NCBI GenBank assembly: GCA_030590585.1
Contig: JAUUYD010000131.1
Coordinates: 1-6,682 of the forward strand
Source of the DNA: Spirochaeta sp.
GTDB taxonomy: Bacteria; Spirochaetota; Spirochaetia; Spirochaetales_E; Spirochaetaceae_B
DNA length: 6,682 nucleotides
Reading direction: 5' to 3'
Positions 1-5,316 of the stretch are shown here, piece after piece. The notes beneath the pieces were generated by a model that saw only the letters and a list, made by a program, of their open reading frames with translations, made no database searches and had not been told where the DNA came from. The position numbers were made by a program, and so were the translations under genes. Within the stretch, counting starts at the first letter, position 1. The number at the start of each line of letters is the position of its first letter.

Positions 1-1171
1 ACTCGATAGAGAGGAAAACCAGATGGCTCGGGAAGCTGAGTTCCTGCGCTTTGCCGTTGACGAAATCCGGGCTGCCGATTTGAAAGAGGGTGAAGAAGAA
101 GAGTTGGATGAAAGGCAGAAGCTTCTCTCAAGACACGAAGAACTGGTTGGTAATCTTGAAGCAGTTCTCAACGTATCTTCAGAGGCACGAAATGGTGTTC
201 TTTCACAGCTGCGGATAAGCAGGGAGAGTCTGGGTAAAGCTTTATCCATAGATACTTCTTTCGGGGAGATTCTCAAGCGTTTCGACAGTGCATTTCTTGA
301 ACTTGAAGATATCATTGAGGAAGTACGCCTGAGACGGGATGCCGCGGATTACGATCCAAATGAGCTTGAACGTGTTGATGAACGGCTGGCTCGAATCAGT
401 ATGCTGGAGAAGAAATACGGTGTTGTTACTATAGCCGATGTGAATGCTTATGCCTCTCAGGCAGAGCGGAGGCTTGAGGGGTTTGACAACCGGGACGAGG
501 AGCGCCGTAAAATATCCGCTGAACGGGATGCCATTCACTCCAGGGTAATTACTGAAGCGGCCGATATCAGCAGAATTCGCCGTAAAATATCCGTTTCACT
601 GCAGGCAAATACCGAGAAGCGCTTACGTGCTCTGGGTATGGAGGATGCGCGGTTCAAGGTGGAACTTGAAGGAAAGCGCAACAGTGAAGGGAAGTCCGTT
701 ATCAGTCCGTATGGATCGGATGTGGTTGAGTTTCTTTTATCAGCAAATCGTGGTGAATCGCCCAAACCTCTTAAAGCTGTTGCATCAGGTGGTGAGTTAT
801 CCCGGGTTATGCTTGCTGTTAAGTCGGTCTTGAGTGAGTCGGATACAGTTCAAACCATGATATTTGATGAGGTGGATACGGGGATAGGCGGTGAAGTGGC
901 TCGAGCGGTTGGTGAACACCTTCACGGATTATCAATACACAAACAAGTCTTTTGCATCACACATCTTGCGTCCATTGCCGTCTTCGCCGATAATCACCTA
1001 CAAGTCGATAAGAATTCCGTTAATGGAAGGACTGTTACCAAAGTTCGAAACGTTGATGGTGATTCGCGGGTACGTGAAGTGGCCCGCATGCTGGCGGGAG
1101 ATCGTGAAGATTCCGCGTCATTGGAACATGCGGCAAGGCTGCTGAAAGAGCGGAGCCGGTTGACAAAGTAA
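1..1171 (+). CDS. recN: DNA repair protein RecN, 5'-truncated by the window edge
   Basis: This is an SMC-like ATPase that acts early in recombinational repair of double-strand breaks in the cytoplasm. The frame is open from base 2, so the ATG at 23 is internal, not the start. About 389 residues are visible against a usual 550-575, so the N-terminal Walker A lobe lies outside the window. Numbering from that internal Met, the EFLRFAVDEI segment (6-15) matches the RecN coiled-coil entry, and a long charged coiled-coil region runs to about 205. The ABC signature SGGELSR is at 255-261, Walker B with catalytic Glu (TMIFDEVD) at 278-285, the D-loop DTGIGG at 285-290, and the H-loop His at 314 in ITHLASIAVFAD. 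The more usual RecN wording there is THLPQVAA.AD, so P and Q are replaced by A and S. The gene ends at TAA 1169-1171, overlapped by a hairpin. Identification is secure. Confidence 0.96.
   Translation, partial: LDREENQMAREAEFLRFAVDEIRAADLKEGEEEELDERQKLLSRHEELVGNLEAVLNVSSEARNGVLSQLRISRESLGKALSIDTSFGEILKRFDSAFLELEDIIEEVRLRRDAADYDPNELERVDERLARISMLEKKYGVVTIADVNAYASQAERRLEGFDNRDEERRKISAERDAIHSRVITEAADISRIRRKISVSLQANTEKRLRALGMEDARFKVELEGKRNSEGKSVISPYGSDVVEFLLSANRGESPKPLKAVASGGELSRVMLAVKSVLSESDTVQTMIFDEVDTGIGGEVARAVGEHLHGLSIHKQVFCITHLASIAVFADNHLQVDKNSVNGRTVTKVRNVDGDSRVREVARMLAGDREDSASLEHAARLLKERSRLTK
503..593 (+). repeat. 16-bp exact direct repeat inside the recN coiled-coil region
   Basis: CGCCGTAAAATATCCG occurs at 503-518 and 578-593. 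The copies are 75 bases apart and in the same reading frame, and both encode RRKIS. The flanks differ, so this is a short coding repeat within a charged helix, not a mobile or regulatory repeat. Confidence 0.7.
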
Positions 1172-1198
1172 AAGCCGTCTGCTCTGCAGGTGGTTTTT
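1170..1198 (+). terminator. Probable intrinsic terminator after recN
   Basis: Bases 1175-1182 pair with 1186-1193 around a TCT loop (1183-1185). This gives an 8-bp core with two G-U wobbles. A further G-U pair and four A-U pairs extend it, so the T-run at 1194-1198 faces an A-run at 1170-1173. The A-run/stem/U-run layout fits a Rho-independent terminator, and the first bases of the stem lie in the recN stop codon. The U-run is only five bases and three pairs are wobbles, so termination may be partial. No convincing promoter lies between this hairpin and the next gene, which suggests read-through supplies that gene. Confidence 0.5.
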
Positions 1199-1210
1199 AA
1201 CAGCTTATTC

Positions 1211-1224
1211 GGGAGCGCTTAGTG
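1211..1224 (+). promoter_or_regulatory. Ribosome binding site that supports a GTG start
   Basis: GGGAG at 1211-1215 is followed by a six-base spacer and GTG at 1222-1224. This fixes a non-ATG start for the helical protein. The next in-frame ATG is far downstream, at residue 65, and would remove a quarter of the protein. Confidence 0.65.
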
Positions 1225-2052
1225 GCGAAGGTTAATGAAGAAGCAAGAAAGAAATACTTCGAACGTATAGCTCCTTATAAAAAGAGTATTAATGAACTCA
1301 AGGATAAGGAACGCCGCATTGAGGTGATTCTGAAAGGCAATGACGCCGGTGAGCAGTATAAACGTTTGTCTCTGGCTGATGATAATCTAACGGCGGCCTC
1401 TTATCATCTTGTGATGAACTCGCTGTCCGTATCTCTATTAGGTGTCAAGAATGAGAATTCTCTCAACGATGGGAAAAAATCCTGTTCTCTTGCTGTGATT
1501 CAACTGGAGAAGGTGTTCACAGATCTGGTGGATGTTCCTTTCAGTGAATACGAAGAATCTCTAAAAGCTACTGTGTCTTTCAATGAAATGAAACGTTACG
1601 CTCTGATCCGTAAAGCGGGACTCGCCCTCTCGATGGTTAAAGACAGTTTCGGTGAGAACAGCAGGTGGAAGTGGGCGATGGTGGATCTTGATGCCCGACT
1701 CGCTGCTGTTGCCAAAAACTGCCTGGATTTGAAGACTCTGGTTCAGGGCATGGATCCTCGTAATGAAGGCTACCGGGAACGAATTGAATTTTTTAACCTT
1801 ACACGTAAGATGCTTCAGGATTCTGCCGATGGCTACCGCATGAAATACGAGGTGTCTACCAAACGTATGGATGATTTTCGTAAAGCTATCAGTTTCCTTG
1901 GAGCTCTACAGCGTTTGTCCATGCTCCTCGGCAGGCAGAATGAAGCCTTGAAACTCAAGAAAAAAAGTGAGATCTGGAAGAAAAGGATGGAGTCGGATCA
2001 TAAGAACCGTGAAGATGCATCCCGAATGAGTCGAATAGGCGGAGCCAAGTGA
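1222..2052 (+). CDS. Unrecognised helical, charged cytoplasmic protein downstream of recN
   Basis: I do not recognise this 276-residue protein. The GTG start at 1222 is chosen because GGGAG at 1211-1215 sits six bases upstream and the N-terminus is immediately charged and helical. There is no signal peptide or hydrophobic membrane segment. Almost the whole chain looks alpha-helical. It has a charged first helix (about 5-38), an amphipathic helical middle (about 50-175) containing the Trp-rich patch SRWKWAMVDLDARL (147-160), and a last helical stretch (about 183-262). The C-terminal tail is strongly basic, with LKKK at 245-248 and WKKRM at 252-256, and could bind nucleic acid or acidic partners. 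No catalytic motif or metal-site pattern is visible. It follows recN by 50 bases on the same strand, so it may be partly co-transcribed, but a terminator-like hairpin lies between them. It is a real gene by length, start signal and composition; function is unknown. Confidence 0.85.
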   Translation: MAKVNEEARKKYFERIAPYKKSINELKDKERRIEVILKGNDAGEQYKRLSLADDNLTAASYHLVMNSLSVSLLGVKNENSLNDGKKSCSLAVIQLEKVFTDLVDVPFSEYEESLKATVSFNEMKRYALIRKAGLALSMVKDSFGENSRWKWAMVDLDARLAAVAKNCLDLKTLVQGMDPRNEGYRERIEFFNLTRKMLQDSADGYRMKYEVSTKRMDDFRKAISFLGALQRLSMLLGRQNEALKLKKKSEIWKKRMESDHKNREDASRMSRIGGAK

Positions 2053-2087
2053 GGTAATTTCAAAAATCGAGTATTTTTGGAATTACC
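2053..2087. terminator. AT-rich 15-bp hairpin between convergent genes, possible bidirectional terminator
   Basis: GGTAATTTCAAAAAT (2053-2067) pairs with ATTTTTGGAATTACC (2073-2087) around a five-base loop. The stem begins at the first base after the stop of the upstream helical-protein gene and ends four bases before the cdd stop. In plus-strand RNA all 15 positions pair, counting one U-G wobble (2060/2080). In minus-strand RNA the same position is a C-A mismatch. Neither strand has a U-run after the stem, so it is not a textbook intrinsic terminator. It may instead protect or define 3' ends. Confidence 0.5.
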
Positions 2088-2091
2088 CAGA

Positions 2092-2493
2092 CTATTTATC
2101 AGCCATGTCCATCAGGGAATTGGCCGGGTAAAGTTCTCCAACACTCGAAATAATATGGCCGCCTTTTCCGTCATCGTAATAGATTGGTGTTTCAGGTGGG
2201 CAGAATTCACTGATTACCTGGCGGCAGGCACCGCAGGGCGGCAGGGGCTCCCAGGCATCCGGTCCGGCAATGGCGATACCTGTAACATCCTTTTTCCCCA
2301 TACTGATTGCAGTGAATATTGCGGTTCTTTCTGCGCAGTTCGACAAGCCGAATGATCTGTTCTCTACATTGACACCGGTGATTACCATTCCGTCAGCCAT
2401 TTGTAAAGCAGCACCAACTCTGAACCTGGAATAGGGAGCATAGGCTTTTTCTGCAGCTTTTTGAGCTTCTTTCATCAAATCTTCAGCTTTCAT
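2092..2493 (-). CDS. cdd: Cytidine deaminase (homotetrameric type)
   Basis: This cytoplasmic pyrimidine-salvage enzyme hydrolytically deaminates cytidine and deoxycytidine to uridine and deoxyuridine. It is complete at 133 residues, the usual size of the short tetrameric class. N42 and E44 of NVEN (42-45) fit the nucleoside ribose-binding motif. C53 and the catalytic proton-shuttle E55 lie in NCAERTAIF, and PCGAC (86-90) gives zinc ligands C87 and C90. These three cysteines define the tetramer-type site. The start is at 2491-2493, because AAGGAG (2507-2502) lies eight bases upstream and family homology begins here. The frame stays open upstream to an ATG at 2616, but that extension has no family similarity and would run into the divergent gene at 2591. 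The gene stands alone on the minus strand, convergent with the helical-protein gene and divergent from the envelope operon. Confidence 0.96.
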   Translation of the reverse strand: MKAEDLMKEAQKAAEKAYAPYSRFRVGAALQMADGMVITGVNVENRSFGLSNCAERTAIFTAISMGKKDVTGIAIAGPDAWEPLPPCGACRQVISEFCPPETPIYYDDGKGGHIISSVGELYPANSLMDMADK

Positions 2494-2501
2494 GCCGGTT
2501 T

Positions 2502-2507
2502 CTCCTT
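2502..2507 (-). promoter_or_regulatory. Ribosome binding site that decides the cdd start
   Basis: Read on the minus strand this is AAGGAG, eight bases before the ATG at 2493-2491. It is the strongest Shine-Dalgarno sequence in the window. It argues against the longer frame that begins at 2616. Confidence 0.8.
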
Positions 2508-2524
2508 TGAAATGTTTTACCTGT

Positions 2525-2552
2525 TTGACCTCGTAGTCGGCTATCGTATAGG
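2525..2552 (+). promoter_or_regulatory. Candidate promoter for the three-gene envelope operon
   Basis: TTGACC (2525-2530) lies 16 bases upstream of TATAGG (2547-2552). This matches sigma-70 consensus at five of six -35 positions and four of six -10 positions. Transcription would begin near 2559, leaving a leader of about 30 bases with AGGGAGG at 2571-2577 before the ATG at 2591. On the opposite strand the same block reads TATACGAT, which could contribute a weak -10 element for cdd. The two divergent promoters may therefore overlap. Assigned from sequence pattern only. Confidence 0.4.
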
Positions 2553-2570
2553 ATGAACCAACCATTGGAA

Positions 2571-2593
2571 AGGGAGGCCTCCGGCCGCGAATG
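2571..2593 (+). promoter_or_regulatory. Widely spaced ribosome binding site with GC-rich spacer
   Basis: AGGGAGG (2571-2577) is a strong Shine-Dalgarno match but lies 13 bases before the ATG at 2591, longer than usual. The spacer contains GGCC at 2576-2579 and again at 2583-2586. These could pair across a three-base loop and either shorten the effective spacing or partly mask the site. No in-frame ATG, GTG or TTG lies at ordinary distance, so 2591 remains the best start. Confidence 0.5.
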
Positions 2594-3640
2594 AAACAAC
2601 GGGGTGTCTTTCTCATCGGCTTGATTCTAATAACAGTTTATTACTTTCTATTTCCCAGGGGATCTGGAAAAGAACTCGTTATCGTTCCTGACTCTCTTAC
2701 AAGCTTAGAGTCTCCGGAACAATCGGGTATTATCTCAAGCGCTTCAGTAATGGTAATCAGAAGCGGTGGTAAAGCTGGTTTTCTCAATAACAGTCACGAA
2801 CTTTTCAGCCTGTTTTCTTCGAACAGAATGGCAGTGGATAATAAATGGATAGCGGTATCCGGGGAAAATGGATTGGACCTGATGGAGCCGGACGGCCGGC
2901 TGATTGCCCGAATCCCGGATTTTTCCTTTCCCGTATCCCGTAATGGGAATCTGTATACCTATGGAAGCGGTGCAGGAATCCTTTCGAAGATTAACCCTGA
3001 TAATGGAAGAATACTCTGGAGAAGGGAATACATCTCAACAGTCACTGTTTTGGATGGCCGTATGGGTCGAACACTGGTTGGCCTTCTGGATGGCCGTCTG
3101 GAGCTTATCGATGACTCCGGGGAGGTGCTTTTAAGATATCGTCCGGGAGGGAGTCGGGTTGAAGCGATATACGGCGGGGCATTATCCGGCGATGGTACAA
3201 CAATTGCTTTAATAAGCGGTTTGGAACCCCAGAGATTCATACTTCTGGATGAACGAAAAAACGGGTTTCGTCCTGTAACACATCACAACACTGATACCGA
3301 TTTTCGCCGCTATGTTTCTATTGGGTTTATTAGAAATGATAAACAGGTTATTTACGAAGGCAACAGGTCTGTAATGACTATGAATCTAAGTGGATATGGA
3401 GTTCAATCCATGGAGCTTTCCGGCAGACTTACGGGCTGGACTGATAATCCCGAGACTGACACTCTATTACTTCTTGGCAGGAACAATGAAGATAATCTTG
3501 TCAGGATGCTTTCACGTCATGACTTAACATTGTTTGAAAGTTACTTGCCGTCGGAGACTACGGAAATCCTGAGAGACCGGAATTATGCCATTATAGTCGG
3601 TGGAGAACGCATTGCGGCCCTGGAGTTTTCAGTCAGATGA
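2591..3640 (+). CDS. Membrane-anchored beta-propeller-like protein (WD40/PQQ-type repeats)
   Basis: This 349-residue protein starts with two basic residues and a single hydrophobic helix (about 6-21, VFLIGLILITVYYFLF). There is no clear cleavage site after the helix, so it is probably a signal anchor with the rest outside the cytoplasm. Residues from about 45 to the end are beta-rich, with weakly repeated units typical of propeller blades. Each has a short hydrophobic strand, a D/N-G turn and another strand: KWIAVSGENGLDLMEPDGRL (85-104), INPDNGRILWRRE (134-146, like a PQQ repeat), LVGLLDGRLELIDDSGEVLL (162-181), and later blades to 348. No enzyme motif is visible. It is the first gene of a three-gene operon, and its TGA overlaps the next ATG (ATGA at 3637-3640). 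The neighbouring pseudo-M23 protein suggests an envelope scaffolding or sensing role; this is inference. The propeller call is moderately sure, the function unknown. Confidence 0.8.
   Translation: MKQRGVFLIGLILITVYYFLFPRGSGKELVIVPDSLTSLESPEQSGIISSASVMVIRSGGKAGFLNNSHELFSLFSSNRMAVDNKWIAVSGENGLDLMEPDGRLIARIPDFSFPVSRNGNLYTYGSGAGILSKINPDNGRILWRREYISTVTVLDGRMGRTLVGLLDGRLELIDDSGEVLLRYRPGGSRVEAIYGGALSGDGTTIALISGLEPQRFILLDERKNGFRPVTHHNTDTDFRRYVSIGFIRNDKQVIYEGNRSVMTMNLSGYGVQSMELSGRLTGWTDNPETDTLLLLGRNNEDNLVRMLSRHDLTLFESYLPSETTEILRDRNYAIIVGGERIAALEFSVR
3051..3097 (+). repeat. Short in-frame repeat in the beta-propeller gene
   Basis: TGGATGGCCGT occurs at 3051-3061 and 3087-3097. The copies are 36 bases apart, in frame, and both encode LDGR. 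The second lies in a typical blade turn. The repeat supports a repetitive beta architecture but is too short to define a blade length. Confidence 0.5.
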
Positions 3641-4470
3641 GATTATCAATCCGTATCAGTTTGTTTATTTCTGCAATGTTGGTTCTTTCTTCAGTTGCCG
3701 GGGCAAAAGAATGGCCGGATGAACCTGATAATGTTGAAAGGTCTTTCGGCATGGCAGTGAACGGTAATTTCAGCCGCGGTTTGAATTTCCGTTCTGAAGG
3801 TCAGCGGATCAAGGCCTGGAGTGAGGGGGATGTCATCTGGAGATCTGATATTGGAATCCTCCACGGTTCCGTTTCGGAAGAAGGACTTGTAGTTGTTGAA
3901 CATCGTGACGGATTTCGTTCCTCATATTGCGGGATTGAGGGGCGTCCGGATTTAAACATTCACGTATCCGATGATGAATGGCTTGGTTATGCCGGTGATG
4001 ACTTTTGGGTTTTTAAAATAACTGATGTAAAGCGTTCCCGTATTGTTGACCCGATTACACTGCTTCCCTCAAGAATCGATCTGCCTCCAGTTTCTATCGG
4101 GAGTGTGATGCTGGTCAGAGGACACAGCAGTTTGGAGATTGAAGACGAAATGGAACTGTCTCCGGGGCGATGGACAGTTGTTGTTAATGATTCCTCCACT
4201 ATGGGAAACAATGCAATACCAATGGAAATCTCACTCTATTGGGTTGGAGAGCGTATAGGAAGTTTTCGATTTGATGCTCTGGCAGAAACCGATGAGGGTA
4301 TAGTCATGGAGATTCCGGATCCCAGGTCTTTTGACTTTATCTACAATCCTGATGGACAGCTTTGGTTTCGGGATGTTCTATTGAATGCCGGCAGGGGGAC
4401 CCTGGAATTGAGGATCAAGGATGAAATCGGCCGAGTGATCTCCAGCTCCTGGAATCTTTCAATCCGATGA
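3637..4470 (+). CDS. Exported protein with a catalytically degenerate M23/LytM-like domain
   Basis: This 277-residue protein has a type I signal peptide (basic MRLSIR, hydrophobic core 7-19, AGA before a likely cut after A23). Residues about 44-144 follow the M23 endopeptidase pattern. SRGLNFRSEGQRIKAWSEGD (46-65) stands where the family has HxGIDi..p.GtpV.A...G. GLVVVEHRDGFRSSY (83-97) stands for the n.VvI.Hg.G..T.Y strand pair. FWVFKI (123-128) followed by VDPITLLP (137-144) stands for HxHFEi...vdPl.lLp. Every catalytic position appears lost: the first zinc His is S46, the zinc Asp is N50, the YxHL His is G99 in YCGIE, and HxH is F123-W-V125. The rest (about 150-277) is beta-rich, perhaps Ig-like. 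Known pseudo-LytM proteins such as EnvC regulate amidases, and a similar non-enzymatic cell-wall role is inferred here. The gene overlaps both neighbours by four bases, which implies translational coupling. Confidence 0.8.
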   Translation: MRLSIRISLFISAMLVLSSVAGAKEWPDEPDNVERSFGMAVNGNFSRGLNFRSEGQRIKAWSEGDVIWRSDIGILHGSVSEEGLVVVEHRDGFRSSYCGIEGRPDLNIHVSDDEWLGYAGDDFWVFKITDVKRSRIVDPITLLPSRIDLPPVSIGSVMLVRGHSSLEIEDEMELSPGRWTVVVNDSSTMGNNAIPMEISLYWVGERIGSFRFDALAETDEGIVMEIPDPRSFDFIYNPDGQLWFRDVLLNAGRGTLELRIKDEIGRVISSSWNLSIR

Positions 4471-5315
4471 AAACTTTCTCCAAGATTCCTGATGGCGGCG
4501 AAGCTTACCGTGTTATCAACTGCCCGGTTTGCGGCAGTGGGAAATTTCGCGATAAATGGGACATTGATGGCGCTTCTTATGTTTCCTGTCGGAATTGCCG
4601 CCTGATATTGCAGAATCCCCAACCGATTCATGAGGCCTTGAGCGCTCGATATGATAGTGAATATTTCAACTATGAGATTAACAATGAGGAGTCTTTTTTA
4701 AAATTGATGCTGCTGGGGCTTCATGATGCCGGATTTTTTGAACATATTGTCCCGTCTTTACCTGATAAACGTAAGATTCTCGATGTAGGCTGTGCTACAG
4801 GCCGCTTACTCAATCATTTTAAGCAATCCGGGTGGGACACTGCAGGTTCGGAACTCTGCCGTGAGTCTGTTGATTATGGAAACCGGAATTATTCTGTAAA
4901 TATCAAGGCCGCTGCAGTAGAAGACGCAGAATTCAGTGATGCTGAATTCTCGGTTGTCCATGCTTCACACCTGATTGAGCATTTGAACAGTCCTGATGCG
5001 TTTGTTGACGAAGTGGCCAGAGTGCTTATTCCCGGCGGGGTATTTATATGCGTTACCCCCTCAGTTGATGGTCTGCAGGCAAGGCTTTTCGGATCTTCCT
5101 GGCGATCTGTTATTCCCGATCATGTCTCACTTTTCAGCAAGCGTACCCTCTCACGGCGTATTGAGGGTGCGGGGCTTGAGGTGGAGCTTGTACGAACCTG
5201 GGGAGGCTTGGCTGTCGGAACTGCTCCAGCCTGGTTGAAGGATTTTGCTGACAAACTGGCTAAAAAATGGAACTTTGGCGATGTTGTTTTAATGACGGCT
5301 CGTAAACCACGTTAA
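4467..5315 (+). CDS. Class I SAM-dependent methyltransferase with N-terminal zinc ribbon
   Basis: This 282-residue cytoplasmic protein opens with a four-cysteine zinc ribbon: C19 and C22 in CPVCG, C41 and C44 in CRNC, followed by LILQNPQP. That is the typical lead-in of Methyltransf_11/23-type enzymes with a ribbon. The SAM-binding motif I is ILDVGCATGRLL (104-115). The acidic end of strand 2 appears as GSEL (127-130), HLIEHL (168-173) is the post-motif helix, and IPGGVF (188-193) is the motif before strand 5. PDHVSLFSKRTL (217-228) is a C-terminal block common in this family. The methyl acceptor cannot be read from sequence; relatives modify small molecules, lipids, quinones or glycans. The start at 4467 overlaps the preceding stop (ATGA) with no strong ribosome binding site, so translation is probably coupled. 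DAEFSDAEFS (153-162) is a small internal duplication. The TAA stop is one base from the stop of the convergent gene. Confidence 0.92.
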   Translation: MKTFSKIPDGGEAYRVINCPVCGSGKFRDKWDIDGASYVSCRNCRLILQNPQPIHEALSARYDSEYFNYEINNEESFLKLMLLGLHDAGFFEHIVPSLPDKRKILDVGCATGRLLNHFKQSGWDTAGSELCRESVDYGNRNYSVNIKAAAVEDAEFSDAEFSVVHASHLIEHLNSPDAFVDEVARVLIPGGVFICVTPSVDGLQARLFGSSWRSVIPDHVSLFSKRTLSRRIEGAGLEVELVRTWGGLAVGTAPAWLKDFADKLAKKWNFGDVVLMTARKPR

Positions 5316-5316
5316 A

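Noticed and set aside
1160..1165. A perfect TTGACA hexamer at the end of recN, possible -35 for the following gene.
   Set aside because: No acceptable -10 element lies 16-18 bases downstream (the sequence there is TCTGCA-like), and the terminator-like hairpin occupies that stretch.
2077..2355. A 92-codon plus-strand frame antisense to cdd.
   Set aside because: It lies inside the securely identified cdd gene on the opposite strand, has a composition typical of an antisense shadow, and no ribosome binding site was found.
2553..2594. A 13-codon reading frame ending in ATGA that overlaps the start of the beta-propeller gene, resembling a leader peptide.
   Set aside because: Its ATG abuts the predicted -10 element and would lie upstream of the likely transcription start. 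It has no ribosome binding site. The overlap is probably chance.
2494..2616. Upstream in-frame extension of cdd to an ATG at 2616 (174-residue protein).
   Set aside because: The added 41 residues have no cytidine deaminase similarity and would overlap the divergent gene start at 2591. The internal ATG at 2493 has a strong AAGGAG at ideal distance and gives the normal 133-residue length.
3637..4470. Calling the second operon gene an active M23 peptidase.
   Set aside because: The framework fits M23, but the zinc ligands and catalytic histidines are all substituted, so an enzyme annotation would mislead.
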